64,000 nucleotides of DNA, from positions 692,501 to 756,500 of the forward strand of contig JAWNZC010000229.1 of assembly GCA_035771165.1 (NCBI GenBank), read 5' to 3'. The stretch is from Paragorgia papillata. Its lineage: Eukaryota > Cnidaria > Anthozoa > Scleralcyonacea > Coralliidae. A model generated the notes under the pieces. The model made no database searches. It saw only the letters and a list, made by a program, of their open reading frames with translations, and had not been told where the DNA came from. Positions 1 to 12,222 of this stretch are shown here, in pieces (the stretch's first letter is position 1; the number at the start of each line of letters is the position of its first letter). The translations under genes were made by a program, and so were the position numbers.

Positions 1-1184
1 AACATTCCTGTTTTCCCAGCCTTCGTCATTCATTAAGCGGAAACCTGTGATTCATTGTCTGGCAGCATATGTTTGTTAAGTTCTGATCGTACAATAAAAT
101 AAATCAATCGAACTCCGCGCTTAATTAAACAAAAAAAAAAGCTTATTTAAAAGGAAAAATAAGCATTAATATCTATTAAAATAAAGTACGCGTCTAGGCA
201 TAAATTTTAATTACGACGCCGCTATCAGTACTTAATAATTCGTGTAGGCAAAGCATTCCATGATAAGCTTATCAAGTACAATTTTGCCCGCTCCCAAGAA
301 ATACGCTTGAATGCATTCAAAATTTCCTTTCTTAATCTGATTCTTGTGCTCAATTCTTGTCCCCGACATCATCAACTATACGACGAACTGCAATTACTAT
401 GGCACATCATTTAGACCAACAAATTAACGACGGATAACTCAACAATCATATTAATTTATTTTTTTGCGAAGAGCCTTTGCACATGCCAAACAAGATAATA
501 TTGAAAAATAACTAAACAGATGGTGCGTTGCACAGCAACAAATTCAGTGTTGCACTCTTATAAGAGCTTACTTTTTTACTTCAATATTTGATATACGTGC
601 AGATGACCACATGACAAAAATCCTTTGCAAAAACGCGAGTTAAACATTAAATTCAAACATTAAAATAAAAAGTCGTTTTCGATCATCACGTCAGCTGCAT
701 ATATTTATACGAGCCTATATATATATTTGTAGTGAAGTACTCAATTGTTAAGTATATTTCAATGCGAAAAGTGGCTATTTAAATAAAGATAAAGTGTCGT
801 GGGGTTGCTGTTAACAATCATAAAAACTATAATGGATTTTTGTCTAGTGTCACATGATGGGAAATATGTAGTGATACTTGAACATCCCGACCTCAATCAA
901 TAGCGACTTTTGTCAAAACTAATTGTTTGAGGTATGTAAATAACTGACCAAATATTTTGTTTTATTACATTAAAATAGCGACTTTAACGACAAGTACGCG
1001 TGATGTAATAGTTAGCGCGACCTCATGCAGCACAGATGCTCTGTCCAGATATATAGTGCTTAAGAGTAACACCCATAGTAACAATCGCGAGCAACACAGC
1101 CACAATCAAAGCTTTTGAGACTTAACGTTAGTACCGTAGCAACACAGCGACGAGCCATGGTAACCATATGTAAAGACGCTGGTC
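1..1184. other. AT-rich noncoding stretch, nothing recognised
   Basis: No sustained reading frame, RNA gene or repeat structure could be recognised here on either strand. Base composition is AT-rich like the rest of the window. Confidence 0.5.
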
Positions 1185-1500
1185 GCTATAAGCATAGTCA
1201 ATCGAGATATGGTCTGGAAACTCAGCTAAAGTCTTTGGTCTATCTTTTTGTTCGCCTTTATGCATTTTTGTGCACGGTGCACGGTCACTAAAAACACAGT
1301 GTATTTCAGTATAATGAACGAATTGTCCAATAGCAACGTTTCAGTTCAATCACTCAACCGTGCTATTTAAATATTAATAAACCTAAAACAAAGGATGTGC
1401 ACGGTGTAAGGTACGGTTCAACATAAAATCACAGCTCATTATAGGCGCTTTGAAGTTTGCCGAGTTTCCAGACCATATCTCGATTGACTATGCTATAAGC
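1185..1500. repeat. Foldback element with about 33-bp inverted arms
   Basis: The arm at 1185-1223 reappears inverted at 1462-1500; about 33 bases are perfectly complementary, and the outermost bases differ slightly. The roughly 240-bp interior has no coding frame. Part of it (the stretch with TATTAATAAACC followed by a GTGCACG motif, near 1371-1400) recurs diverged at about 33530-33610, so this is a dispersed family and not a local accident. It is probably a non-autonomous DNA element; no target duplication could be fixed. Confidence 0.55.
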
Positions 1501-1650
1501 TTTGGCGCTTGAACGACTATAATAGACTACGAGCTAGCTCTGCATATATATATTTAGTATAAATACACAGGTGTTTATAGAAAATCTCGTGCGATGATTG
1601 GTCGAGCTACCTCGGATTAATTCTCGATAATCACCTACAGGGTTTATTCA

Positions 1651-1740
1651 AAATGGCCGCCAGCCGGTTTGTCAATGACAGAAGAGGAAATTAACAATTT
1701 TAAAGAAAACGCTGTTCCTAAAAGTATGAAAATGTGTATT
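1651..1740 (+). pseudogene. Possible N-terminal remnant of a Crypton/KIAA1958-type tyrosine recombinase
   Basis: Reading from the ATG at 1653 gives MAASRFVND. One frame over, from 1676, it gives MTEEEINNFKENAVPKSM. Joined across a frameshift, these resemble the start of the tyrosine-recombinase-like proteins (KIAA1958/Crypton type) that are abundant in cnidarian genomes: Met-Ala-Ala-Ser-Arg-Phe, then an acidic EEEIN block and an ENAVPK block. The trace stops where a palindromic repeat begins near 1750. The family match is from memory of the motif style and is tentative. The copy is clearly broken, and no catalytic region is present. Confidence 0.35.
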
Positions 1741-1749
1741 TATACTAAA

Positions 1750-1855
1750 ACAATTATTTGCCTCAGGCTCAGTGAATATCGGTGAATAATAACCTCGACT
1801 TCGTCTCGGTTATTATACACCGATATTCACCTCGCCTTCGGCGAATAATTGTTAA
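1750..1855. repeat. Palindromic hairpin repeat
   Basis: GTGAATATCGGTGAATAATA at about 1773 is answered by an inverted near-copy ending near 1831 (TATTATACACCGATATTCAC), with a short GC-richer loop between. The outer CAATTATTYGCC arms also pair. This is a typical small hairpin MITE with no coding content. Confidence 0.6.
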
Positions 1856-1859
1856 ATAT

Positions 1860-4148
1860 ATAGGCTACATATACGAGTATAGCGTCAATCGAGCAATATG
1901 AAGACCACACACCTGCGTGTTACATGCGTTAGCTTTATTATAAAGTTTCCCAAACTAAGCTCATCGAAAACGGAACTTTTGTGTTAAAAGACAACAGTTT
2001 AAAAATCAAGATTTGATGTATGATTGTTTAATCATAAAAAAAATTTATTGTGTCGCAAAAGTGTCCAATCGATGCATTGTCGGGCAGATGAAAAAGATAA
2101 GGCAAATTTTGGAATGCACTTTTATAGTTACAAGAAACTCGACTAAATATGCACTAAATAATTGTAACATCAGGATATCAACAACATGCATAATTCCTGT
2201 ACCGTATGGTATCCATGACTATAATATTCACAAGATAAATTCACAAACTGCCTACAAACAAGCCATCGTGCAATATTATTGTTCCATCAAGTCCAATATC
2301 ACTGATGTGTTCTAAGTGTCTGTTGCCAGTTGTCGACACTCGACAAGTCACTGGAATCGTTCACATTCTTGTAACAACATCGACAAATGCATGAATAAAA
2401 TTTCTAAGGGAAACAATAATTATTTTCGACAAAGCTAAAAACGATGATATTTATCATTGTTTCTTAAAAACAAAAATAGCTCTTTGTGTATTATACTCTT
2501 ACTATTGTTTCATATTTTGGAGAAACAATCGCGATTAAACGTTCAACCAAAAAAAGAAATAAAAAAAAAGAAATAAAATCTGTCAAAAACAGTTTGAAGT
2601 TAAAAAATTAAGAAGAAACATCATTAACTCAAGAATATAAATTATAGAGTGTGGTCGATTAATGTAGATTATATAGTGTGGTCGCATAATGCCAGTGACT
2701 GCATGCTGCATGCAAATATGTATAGGTTATTTTGAGGCCACGAGGGGATATGTGATTTATTCACCGAGGGCGTATAACGTACTTTAATTTTCACATGGCT
2801 CGGTTTCCTTTGTTCTTTTTGGGGAATATATTCAATAGCCCCTGATAACAATGGCAAAACAATAGATTTATATTCTCTTCTAATATTCCCCTCTAATATT
2901 CCCCTCAATATTTCTTTTCTATCGTGACTCCTGTCGCCCATGTGAAAATTAACTGTGTTATAAGTTAAAAAAAAATGACTGATAATTTTATACCAAAATT
3001 CTCATAAAAAATCGTAGTTAACGTTTGAGTCCATGGCTTCTTACTTTAATTATAGGATGTGATTTTATCATTTTTCAATTATAACTTAAGATATCATTAA
3101 AAAAAACATGATTGTTTATTACACAAGATCAACCACGAGTGCAGTCACTGAGTGATGTGAGCGGTTCGTCGTGATTTGATACAGCAGTAGATAAAGCCTC
3201 GATCGAGTGATGCAATCACATGGCGTATTATTTGTCCTTTATGTCGTCAATCTAATTTATCTTCCGTTTGTCATTGCTAGTTGTATATTTAGTTTATAAT
3301 TTGTATTTTTTATTGTATATTTTGTAACATTTAACATTTATTTTTGGAGGATAACCTTGTAAGGGACCTAGAGTCCTATTGTTACTTTTCCTGTTACCGC
3401 TAGGTACAAATGTTGATAAATAAATAAATAATAAATCAATAGAGAACAACAACCTCGTTCCTCCAGAGTCCAGACACAACATTAACATTTGTCATATGGC
3501 GAATACTAAGAACAATGCTACGGGTCAACCCATATGACTTTAATCGTAGATTACAGTTGATTTAAAATTCCTCAAAAAATTCAACCTTCTAATTGACTCA
3601 ATTGAGTAAAAATATTGTGAATGTCGTGCACATCATACACATGCACTTTCCAAATATCCTCCCTTGCACTGCACTGCACTAGTATGAAATTATTTTTACG
3701 TAAAAATATACGAAGGCCTTTTTGAATTAAACTATTTAATTTTCTTTGTGATTTTTTTATGTAAACTGATAGGTTGGTTGGTAACTCGTATATACGAGAC
3801 TTCTCAGTCTCGTATTTGCTTATGTGTAGGCATATTTGGCTTTTTGTTCTCTCATTGTATTACTTTTATTATTTTGTCAAATTAAAGTCGAAAAATAAAA
3901 TAAAATAAATCCAATTTTTAATTCATTTAGAAAAAAGGTCAGCGGTTACTACAACACCTATATATTACAAGATAGTAAGACGTTTGACCCAGAGCCGAAA
4001 ATAGTAATTCTTCAAAAATAAGTAATTGACAAAATGATCCATAAATTCCAAAGTTTAGGTTTAACAAACTAGTAATTATTTATCCATTTGATATTTTGTG
4101 TGTGTTTATAAATAAACATTTGACCTGTCTTAAAGGCAAAGCAAAAAA
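1860..4148. other. Noncoding stretch, no confident feature
   Basis: Only short chance open frames are present (longest about 100 codons, 2013-2315, low complexity of composition and no recognisable domain). A short direct repeat containing TAGTGTGGTCG occurs at about 2640-2690. Nothing else was recognised. Confidence 0.45.
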
Positions 4149-4270
4149 AAGTAGTGTGCTGCGTAGGCAGTGTTTAAATACAAATTGAAAATGTTAAAAG
4201 TGCTTGGTGTACTAAAGTGATCTGACGTTTCAAACGAATGTTTCTAGTGTCAGAGAAACGTCTCGTAAAT
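4149..4270 (-). repeat. Dispersed repeat A (copy 1) with a decayed hammerhead-like tail
   Basis: The core GTGCTGCGTAGGCAGTGTT at 4156 also occurs near 12408, near 30370 (diverged) and, on the other strand, near 54690. About 60 bases further, read on the minus strand, CTGAC and GAAACG blocks flank a short hairpin, as in the copy near 12.5 kb. This copy has lost the consensus CUGANGA. The family looks like the terminal region of a retroelement, possibly Penelope-like; that assignment is inference. Confidence 0.45.
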
Positions 4271-4342
4271 TCCAAAACAATGATATATAATGTGACAAAC
4301 ACAAGTCAACCGGATACAACTGACAATAACAAGTGGTGTTAT

Positions 4343-4446
4343 TAATAAATGATCAGCAAACCGGAGTTGCTAATGTGTGGGAAGCGGTTGTTTAATCCAA
4401 CTCCCACACAATAACAACCCCGGTTTGTTGATCGACATTATTTTTT
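4343..4446. repeat. Imperfect palindromic repeat
   Basis: The arm around AATGATCAGCAAACCGG (4347-4363) is complementary to CCGGTTTGTTGATCGACATT (about 4421-4440). A further related arm with AACTCCCACA and TTTGCTGATCAA lies at about 4833-4868. No coding content was seen. Confidence 0.45.
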
Positions 4447-5298
4447 ATTACCATTTTTCTTTGTTAGTTGCATCTGATTTGTGGGAGGTGCATGAATTAA
4501 ATAATTTCGGAGTTATTTCCTTAGCTTAAGATTCCTGAAAAAAAGCCTTTGATTGTGAATCAACGCAGTGCGCACTTTACCGTTATAAAATTGGTCTGTG
4601 TTTAGACTATGTTGGGTATACTTCCCAACACACAAGAAAACTACCTCATAAATTGAAAAACATTTCAAGAAATAACAATTGATGAGTTTAGCATTTTACG
4701 TAAATGCATGTAAATATAAATTTGATTGTTTGGTGTATGAAATGCTATACATTAGAATTAAATCATTTCTCAATACAACTGGACTCAATGCTAAACTTTT
4801 TAGGGAATTTTCGTTACTTCGGGGTTATTTCAACTCCCACAATTAGCAACGACTGCAGTTTGCTGATCAATATCAAATGACTTATATTATTACATTTGTT
4901 GTTTTTAGTTGCATTTGATTGGTTCATATTTTTACATGATTATTCCACTGTATATATTAGACAAGCATTTTGTTTTGAATTTCACTTCATGTTTCTCTGA
5001 CCTCCTTTTGGATTATTTTGGCAGTACACCAACCTTTTTTAACGTCTCCAATTTGGCATTTAAAAGCATAGCTTCCTTATAATTATTTTCATTGTGATAC
5101 GGCGATTGAAATGTTATCTGCAATGAGGGAGTTATATATGAAGTCTTTGGTTTAAAGTTTGCCTATTTTATCAAAGATATATGCGGTGTAGTCTTATCTT
5201 ATCATATCAACATTTTCTTTGGGAAATGAAAAGTATCGTAAGTTCAGCTACAAGCAGTTCAGGCAAAAGACTAAATATAGAAAGTGGGATACACTTCC

Positions 5299-5587
5299 CA
5301 GGGGCGGATCTAGAATTGTTGAAAGGGGGGGCGAGGGCGAAGCTCGAGCCTTCTTGGGGGGTCCGGGGTATGCTCCGCCGAAACGTTTTGAGTTCTTGGG
5401 TCTCTGAAATGGCATTTCCTGCATTTTAAGAGCACGTCTGAACACTCCGCAGTATAGAAAAAAGGTTATATTTTTTAGTTTACTTGTACTTACAGTATAA
5501 TTATATTTAGCGTCTTTTATTATCTTTTTCTAGACCAAAGAGGGGGGTGGCTAGCCACCCAGTCCACTCCCTCTAAATCCGCCCCTG
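5299..5587. mobile_element. hAT-like MITE with CAGGGGCGGAT terminal inverted repeats
   Basis: The left end CAGGGGCGGATCTAGA and the right end (TCTAAATCCGCCCCTG) are near-perfect inverted repeats. CTTCC flanks both sides; a full 8-bp hAT duplication is not intact. Two diverged relatives lie at about 39880-40075 and 44690-44850. They share a GGGGTCCGGGG block and a CCATTTCCTGC block. The interior has overlapping chance frames only. CAGGG termini are typical of hAT elements, so that class is the likeliest. Confidence 0.6.
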
Positions 5588-5851
5588 CTTCCACTACTAA
5601 TATTTCCTTTGTTTCTTACTTGAAATCTAAAAGTTACAATACGTAAGAATTTACCTCAACTCAAAAAATAGTTACTTTCATAATATCATAAATCAGCTAT
5701 GGTTACCATTTAGAAATTCGCCACATAGTTTAGAAGATATAGAGAAAAGAAGAAAAATAAAGAAATAAATTGAATTCAATGTATAGATAAGCCATAAGGT
5801 TTTCCTTACTCATAGAGCACGGTTTAAACGAAAAGCAGAAATTAATATCTA

Positions 5852-5853
5852 AT

Positions 5854-5888
<35 letters not shown>

Positions 5889-5891
5889 TTA
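5852..5891. repeat. (TTTA)n microsatellite
   Basis: About ten tandem TTTA units. Confidence 0.9.
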
Positions 5892-5985
5892 TTTAGAACG
5901 TCTTCTACTAATCCATATAGTACTATCTTGTTTTTAAAAATTGCCCTCCTAACTAAACGGACACACTCAAATTTTTAACACCCGT

Positions 5986-6013
5986 CCCCCCCCCCCCCCC
6001 CCCCCCCCCCCCC
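5986..6013. repeat. Poly-C tract (about 28 C)
   Basis: An uninterrupted run of C bases. Its length in any assembly is uncertain. Confidence 0.85.
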
Positions 6014-6723
6014 GCTCGAAAACTACAGTCCACCGCTTACACCGATTCGCCAACTTTGCCTACATATACGTTGGACAGAATTAAAAGTGAAAGACCGTTA
6101 AAAGAAATAGCAAATGCAATCTGACGGTTAAAAATCGTTGTAAATGGCAGCCTTGGCCTTGGTTGACGTAATTAATACTGCTGGGGTAGAAATATTTGAG
6201 CTACGGCAATCATAAATCAATCATTTGTTCTTTTACAATCAGACGTTTGAAGTCCGACTTGTTGATATAGTATAGAATAAGTCTTAAAATCTGCTCATTT
6301 TCTGTCAAAAAATCCAACCTGGAGACGTCTTTATATATTGTTAGTGGCGGCAGAATATAGCAAAAGCGATTCTTTCATACTTTATATCATATCAGACAAT
6401 ACTAAACGGAGGCCTTCTTCAATAAATAAGTACATGTCAGGGGGGCATGAACTAGAGGACTAAAGCCCTAGATTTCTTTTAAGTACTGATAAGTTTACTT
6501 AGGACTATTACATTTTATCAATACTATACCTTTTTTAGACGCTAAAAAGTTGTATTTTCGATTTTCTGGTCCAAGCCAAAACGAAATCCGTAAAGATGTG
6601 CATGTTCCTAAGTTAATCTTGGGGTGTAACATGAGGACGACATCGTGCATATCTTTACGCATTATAGTGCTAAGTTGTGGCAAGAATCTTTCATGCACTT
6701 AATTAAAAGCCTAGTATTAACTT

Positions 6724-7032
6724 AAGGGCCGATTACACATTTCAGCCCGGGCTGAAATTTCAGCCCCTGAAACGAAAATTTTAATCAATACCTCGTAAGA
6801 ATTCGAAGAATCTTTGTTTCTCGGCTGCGTAAAGAACGATCGCACCGTTCACACGCTTAGTTCAGCGGTTGACCGGTTGACCGGGCTGAAAATCTCCTCC
6901 TGGGTAACGCGAACCGGGCTAAACTTTCAACCGGGCTAAACTTTCAGCTGAAAATTTTCCATGTAATCGCTACGTTCGTTTTACAAGGATTTAATAAGAA
7001 GATCTCGTTGATTTCAGCCCGGGCTGAAAAAA
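6724..7032. repeat. Small inverted-repeat element with CAGCCCGGGCTG palindromes
   Basis: TTTCAGCCCGGGCTGAAA occurs at both 6738 and 7012. Between them ACCGGGCTGAAA and ACCGGGCTAAACTTTCA recur. The outer end GGCCGATTACACA is typical of anthozoan MITEs that begin with TTACACA-type termini. There is no coding frame. Confidence 0.45.
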
Positions 7033-7153
7033 TCTCCAAGCGCAATGATGTTGTGAATTGCCATTACTGAACTCTCGTGAAACACATAAATTTGTAAAAA
7101 TAATGTTAATATCGTATCAAATAAACACTTCTTCTGCGCGTATGTGATTTTGT

Positions 7154-7989
7154 GGCTATATGTAAAAACAGGACCCGGGACCCGGACCGGGGACCCGATG
7201 ACCCATGTAAACCAAGGACCCATGTCAAATTGGACGGGGGTTTAAGAAAATATTATATTTCGTGGCGGGGTGATATTTTATTGTACTACGTGCAAATTGT
7301 TGTAATAAGAAACTCGGCTTATGTCAGTGAGATTAGAGGATATAATATGATTAGCAATCCGTTCAGAAAATAGCCCGAAATTGTAGTCGCGTTACTTGGC
7401 GTGAGAAGCCCGTTCGCTGAAACGCGAAGCTAGGCGGTTTGCGGCAATAAATACGCTGGTTAAGCCACATTCGCGGGCCGGCTGTCTATGTTTTTTATCC
7501 TTAGTTTAGGTGTTTTCTCGATTCCAACGAGTTTTCAATCGATCCTAGCTCAAATACATCGTGTGGCATATATACGGGTCCCCCTAAACAAAACACAATA
7601 AACTGACGGAATATCACAGCTGTGTGTCCGATAAAACTTAGCCGCGTCTCATTGACCAAGAAATTTTCGTTGTCCGCCTTCAAGATATGTCCCAAGGGGA
7701 TAACGCCAGACGTCTGCAGAGGAAAGCTAGTGGTCGGTTGAAGCCGGTCTCGGCAGCAATGGGTTAACAAATACTATTAAAGTGGGCGTTTCCACGTCAC
7801 AGCAAAGTTTTTGCTTTGGGCTTCCTTGGTTGTTGTCGCGTATACAGAATATCCAAATTTTTGGCCGCTCAAACCGCGTAATAGGCTATAATATTTTCTT
7901 AACCCCCCGTCCAATTTGAAGTGGGTCCTGGTTTTACATGGGTCCTCGGGTCCCCGGTCCGGGTCCCGGGTCCTGTTTTACATATAGCC
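7154..7989. mobile_element. MULE-like element, copy A, with 10-bp target duplication
   Basis: GGCTATATGTAAAA at the left end and its complement at the right end bound an 836-bp element. GTGATTTTGT flanks it directly on both sides (7144-7153 and 7990-7999). Long arms follow the ends, containing alternating GGACCCGG and GGTCC blocks. The interior contains a frame that partly matches the interior of a second copy at 41609-43431, so one family inserted twice. A 9-11 bp duplication is the signature of Mutator-like elements. No transposase is encoded. Confidence 0.75.
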
Positions 7990-10229
7990 GTGATTTTGTC
8001 ATTGTTTATATAAACACATCATGCTGTTTTTTTAAATACTCGCAAGAATGTCACACTTGTTCGGGACGTGAAATAACTATTGACATTTAAAATGTTTCAC
8101 ATGTGATTCTCTTTTTATTAATTAGTTTTTAGTCATAATAAAGTATAATTCTTTATCGTTTTAAGTGAGTTTAGCAACTCTCCAGAGCACGAACTATGTG
8201 ACGTATAATCAGTATAAAAGATACAACAAAATCTTCGACATGTCCTACCAGTTATCAGACTAAATAGAAAAGCCACATATGAAGCTACATCTATTATAGA
8301 GCACATGCAGTAAATAATTCTGATTTCTGAGTAAACCCATTGAATAAGAAACGTGGACAAATTTGATTTTTTAAAATCCATATCTCTTATATACTAATTA
8401 ACATGAGTTAACTCAAAATTATTTGCTGGGTATAATATACGCTTTCCTACTGTTTCGTCGATTGTGATTTCGACGATTTGAAAGTGGACATATTACAACA
8501 CATGTCTATATACCAAATAAGTCAAATATATGTGTCACTATAGCCCTAAAGGTAAACAAGAATATCTTTGATACAGTTTAAATCTTTCTATTCTTTCTGT
8601 GGGGTCAAAGTTAATAAAACACTTAAACTATAAAGTGATTAGAACCTGTGTCTGCCAAGACAAATTACTGTCTGTACAAATATTAAAGATTGAACAAGAA
8701 GTGGCGACTTAACAACGTTCAACTGTATTTTAAAACGGCGCTTTTCATGCAAATGTTATAATGAATTACACAACATTTAATATTCAATCCTATAAAATAA
8801 TTGTTATAGGCTGACATTATACCAGGTGTTTGCTATGAACAAGTGCAAAGATCAGGATGCTAATTTTATCCTTAATAAAAAGATTTAAATCAATGATTCA
8901 TTAAATCGACGCAAAAATGTCTTGGAATTATCATTTGTTCTAGGACTTCTGCCGCATCAATAATTTAAATCCTTACCTTCACATACAACAAACTTCTAAA
9001 GCTTTCAATTTTTGTTTATAAATTCTTGCGCCATATACATCGATAGCATAAAGTGAGCAATGTTAAGCAATACTGTCGCATATCAACCTTTCAACATCCC
9101 ATATACGCCCTGTGGTGAACAGTATAAGTTTCCCAGCTTCTTCATTTGTAGACTGAGCACGAATCATATTTATCATAATATAGAGAATAACAACACCCTC
9201 GAAAGTCTTAAAATCTCTTACCAATAAACTAGTTGTTTTATAGTAAACACTTTGTTAGCGAAGTACACAAATATAATTACTAGATACTACTGCAAATCAT
9301 AGTGTCGTGTTTGTACATGCGACGTTCGTCTTAAATACATTGATATACTACAAAGAGTCACGCACACACGCAACGGGTAATGTATATACACTATACTGAG
9401 ACAATAAGGAAATATTGATTTTACGCAAGCTGACTAATTGAATTAACAAAGACAGCTCGAGTTGTTCTATAAGACTGGAATACAAAGTTATTTAAACACC
9501 AGCTGTTGTATATAACTAATAACAGCACCAGTGATCCAAAAAAGGTGAATACAGGTTTTTTAATAATTGAAATGACCGATGTAACCTAGCATGTTATTAG
9601 TCCCCTATTCTAGTTTAAAGTAGTTGCCAAAGACAACTGCAACTTTTTTGATAGAACAGCGGAAATATACCCTCATTTACTTTCCTGCATTAAGAAATCC
9701 TATTAAAATGTGTGACATGATTTGGAATGCGCTAATGCGCCATGCTATTAAACATAGACAATTCATTCCCAATACCTTCTTTAGTATCTGACGTGTTTCA
9801 GAAACTTGCTGATTGAAATAGTCCGTATTACATGTCCATTAATGCCAACACGGTTAATGATGCCAACAGCTACTCTAGAAAAATGAAAGCGGATAACAAT
9901 GTCGGAAATTGTAAATAATGGGATTTAGAATCATTGCCAAAATACTGGAGAATATTCTCCTTTATTCCACTTCACTGAAAGACTATCTAATTTCAAACTG
10001 GCTGCATTACCGTTATCCTACATAATTATTTATTTAAAAACTAATCTATTACATACAATAATATTCATAATATATACTTTAATTCTCTTCTGCATCTTGC
10101 AAACACGTTGTACTGTCAGTGTTACAACCAATAATGTATATAGTTTTAAATTGTAAATGTGTCAGGGCTATTAGGTATATTATATATATACAGTAGAATA
10201 CTTATTATAGTTATATTTTTTCGTTTGTT
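7990..10229. other. Noncoding stretch, nothing recognised
   Basis: AT-rich sequence without convincing frames, RNA genes or clear inverted repeats on either strand. Confidence 0.45.
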
Positions 10230-10400
10230 TTTGCTGTACAAAGTGTCATAAGTTAAACTCAGAGAAAAACTCTGAGCTCCAAACGGGACTCGAACCCACA
10301 ACCTTCCGAATGCCAGCCGGACGCTTTCACCATTGCGTCACTGGAACTCAGATGATAAACCAAGGTTGCTTTTCGATATTTATACCTGGGAACTAGTCAA
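10230..10400 (-). mobile_element. tRNA-derived SINE (tRNA-Ala-like head), copy 1
   Basis: Read on the minus strand, a tRNA-like head runs from about 10348 to 10277. It has a D-arm-like stretch with CAATGGTGAAAGCG, an anticodon-like arm TCCGG CTGGCAT TCGGA whose loop would place GGC (Ala) as anticodon, and a B box GGTTCGAGTCC. The tail carries ACTCAGAG and CTCTGAG hairpin arms and a TTTGTACAGC block. Related copies lie at 55225-55400 and 55505-55605. The shared non-tRNA tail makes this a SINE and not a working tRNA. Confidence 0.6.
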
Positions 10401-10689
10401 ACCTTTACCAACTTCAAGCTGAAAACACTACTAATATGGTAATGTTTGTCAAATTCATCAATAATTAATATATAACCAAGTATCTGTAAATAGGAACAGA
10501 TTCGTCGTTATTTTCAGAAAGTTATTGTTGATAAACTTGAATAATTTATAGATGTGTAAATTTTATAAACATGATAGAATATTCGCGTCCGTTTTTATAT
10601 TACATAAAATCCCTACTTAAGATAAAGATTATTAAAGAAATTGTATATTATTATTAGTACTATTATTTACATTACATTACGTTGCGTTA

Positions 10690-10975
10690 CACTGCATGCA
10701 CTGCACTGCATTGCACTGCATTGCACTGCATTGCACTGCATTGCACTGCATTGCACTGCATTGCACTGCATTGCACTGCATTGCACTGCATTGCACTGCA
10801 TTGCACTGCATTGCACTGCATTGCACTGCATTGCACTGCATTGCATTGCACTGCATTGCACTGCATTGCACTGCATTGCACTGCATTGCATTGCATTGCA
10901 TTGCATTGCATTGCATTGCATTGCATTGCATTGCATTGCATTGCATTGTATTGCATTATGTTACATTGCATTACG
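10690..10975. repeat. Minisatellite of 10-bp TGCATTGCAC units
   Basis: About 15 units of CTGCATTGCA are followed by about a dozen TGCAT pentamers, degrading at both edges into TTACAT variants. All six frames are open through it, so apparent Cys-His-rich or Met-Gln-Cys-rich proteins here are artefacts of the repeat. Confidence 0.95.
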
Positions 10976-11528
10976 TTACATTACATTTTTAGTAATGGTG
11001 GTGCTGTTGGTGGTGGTTGTTGGTTGTAGTTGCTGTTGTTGTTGTGTTATTAATGGTAGTGGTGGTTGTAATGTTGTTGTTAATGACATCAACACATCAT
11101 GCACGTAAAGTTGTATGGTTGTATACTTACTAATTTGAAATTATTATTCCGACCAAACTCTAGAACCACTAGTCAAGCATAATCTTTCGAATCTAATATT
11201 TCAATGTCTAATAATATTTGAAGGTAGAATAACTTTAGACTTAGGTTAGGGCTCATCCTAGTACGTAAACAAATATTAATTAAATGTAAACAAATAATTA
11301 TTACTTAAAGCCATTTGCATCAACTAATTAAAACTAATTAAAACCAGGCTTACGAGAACCTGTTCTTCTAAGTAAAGATTTGTAATAATTGTGGTTAAAA
11401 TATTAACAATATTTAAATAAATCAAATTGAATTAAATTAAACTATCACTGCATGTCTAAACGTGTATGTTCCGTGTAGCGTGAGTTAGCAAAATGTGATA
11501 TTCGTGATTATTTTTCTCGAACTTAGAT
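10976..11528. other. Noncoding stretch beyond the minisatellite
   Basis: A GTT/GGT-rich simple-sequence patch (10990-11080) is followed by AT-rich DNA. No gene was recognised. Confidence 0.45.
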
Positions 11529-11647
11529 TTAGGCCCCGTTTTATACACTAGAGCAAAATTATCCGGATTCACATTGTTTTTTATTCCCATGAGGATGAAA
11601 AACAATGTGAATCCGGATACTTTTGCTCTAGTGTAAACGGGGTCTTT
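11529..11647. mobile_element. Hairpin MITE (CCCCGTTTAYACACT termini)
   Basis: CACTAGAGCAAAA, an ATCCGGATTCACATTGTTTTT block and their inverted copies form an almost perfect hairpin of about 118 bp with a loop of roughly 16 bases. It has no coding capacity. The GTTTACACTAGAGC type of end is widespread among anthozoan MITEs; the class assignment is from recall. Confidence 0.65.
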
Positions 11648-12134
11648 TAGTATACAAGATGAATAACATAACACATATGTGAGTTGGCAAGCGGCTTCGT
11701 GTTGATGCCACCGTCGTCGATAATTATAATAATCAATAAGAATGTTCCAGCGATGACTGAGTGCTACAGGTTATCGCTTGCTACATTTATCACAACACGC
11801 AGTGAACAGAAGAAAAAATAAAAACAGCGTTAATAATTGTACTTTCACTTCAGACAGTCTTATCATTGACTATATGAATGCCTCAGTAACAACCTGGTTA
11901 GTTATACAAGACGGCAAATGTCACTATTAATTAAAACATTTTGATATGTTTAAACATGAATAACTAAATAAATGATGTTACCAACTGGCGTTCTCAATAA
12001 AACATCATTTCGATTGTTTTCTAAATGAAAATAGACGCACTGATGTGCTCTGTGAAAGTTGTAGTGGTATTATGACTGATAATTGATTTCATTGTCTAAA
12101 CATTTCACTATTTCTTGATATCACAGGACATCAC

Positions 12135-12172
12135 ATGCATATAAGAGCAGAATGACCCTCGCGCAGGTCAGT
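12135..12172 (+). promoter_or_regulatory. Possible TATA and initiator for the small ORF at 12223
   Basis: CATATAAGAGCAG at 12136 resembles a TATA box. About 30 bases on, GGTCAGTGT resembles an initiator, 50-60 bases before the ATG at 12223. The spacing fits a core promoter, but AT-rich DNA gives such matches by chance. Confidence 0.25.
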
Positions 12173-12222
12173 GTAAGAAATGTCTTGCGACTACATCACG
12201 TATTATCACTGATCTCTCCATC

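Noticed and set aside
10641..11108. Overlapping frames of 89-155 codons rich in Cys, His, Met and Gln
   Set aside because: All are translations of the 10-bp TGCATTGCAC array on both strands.
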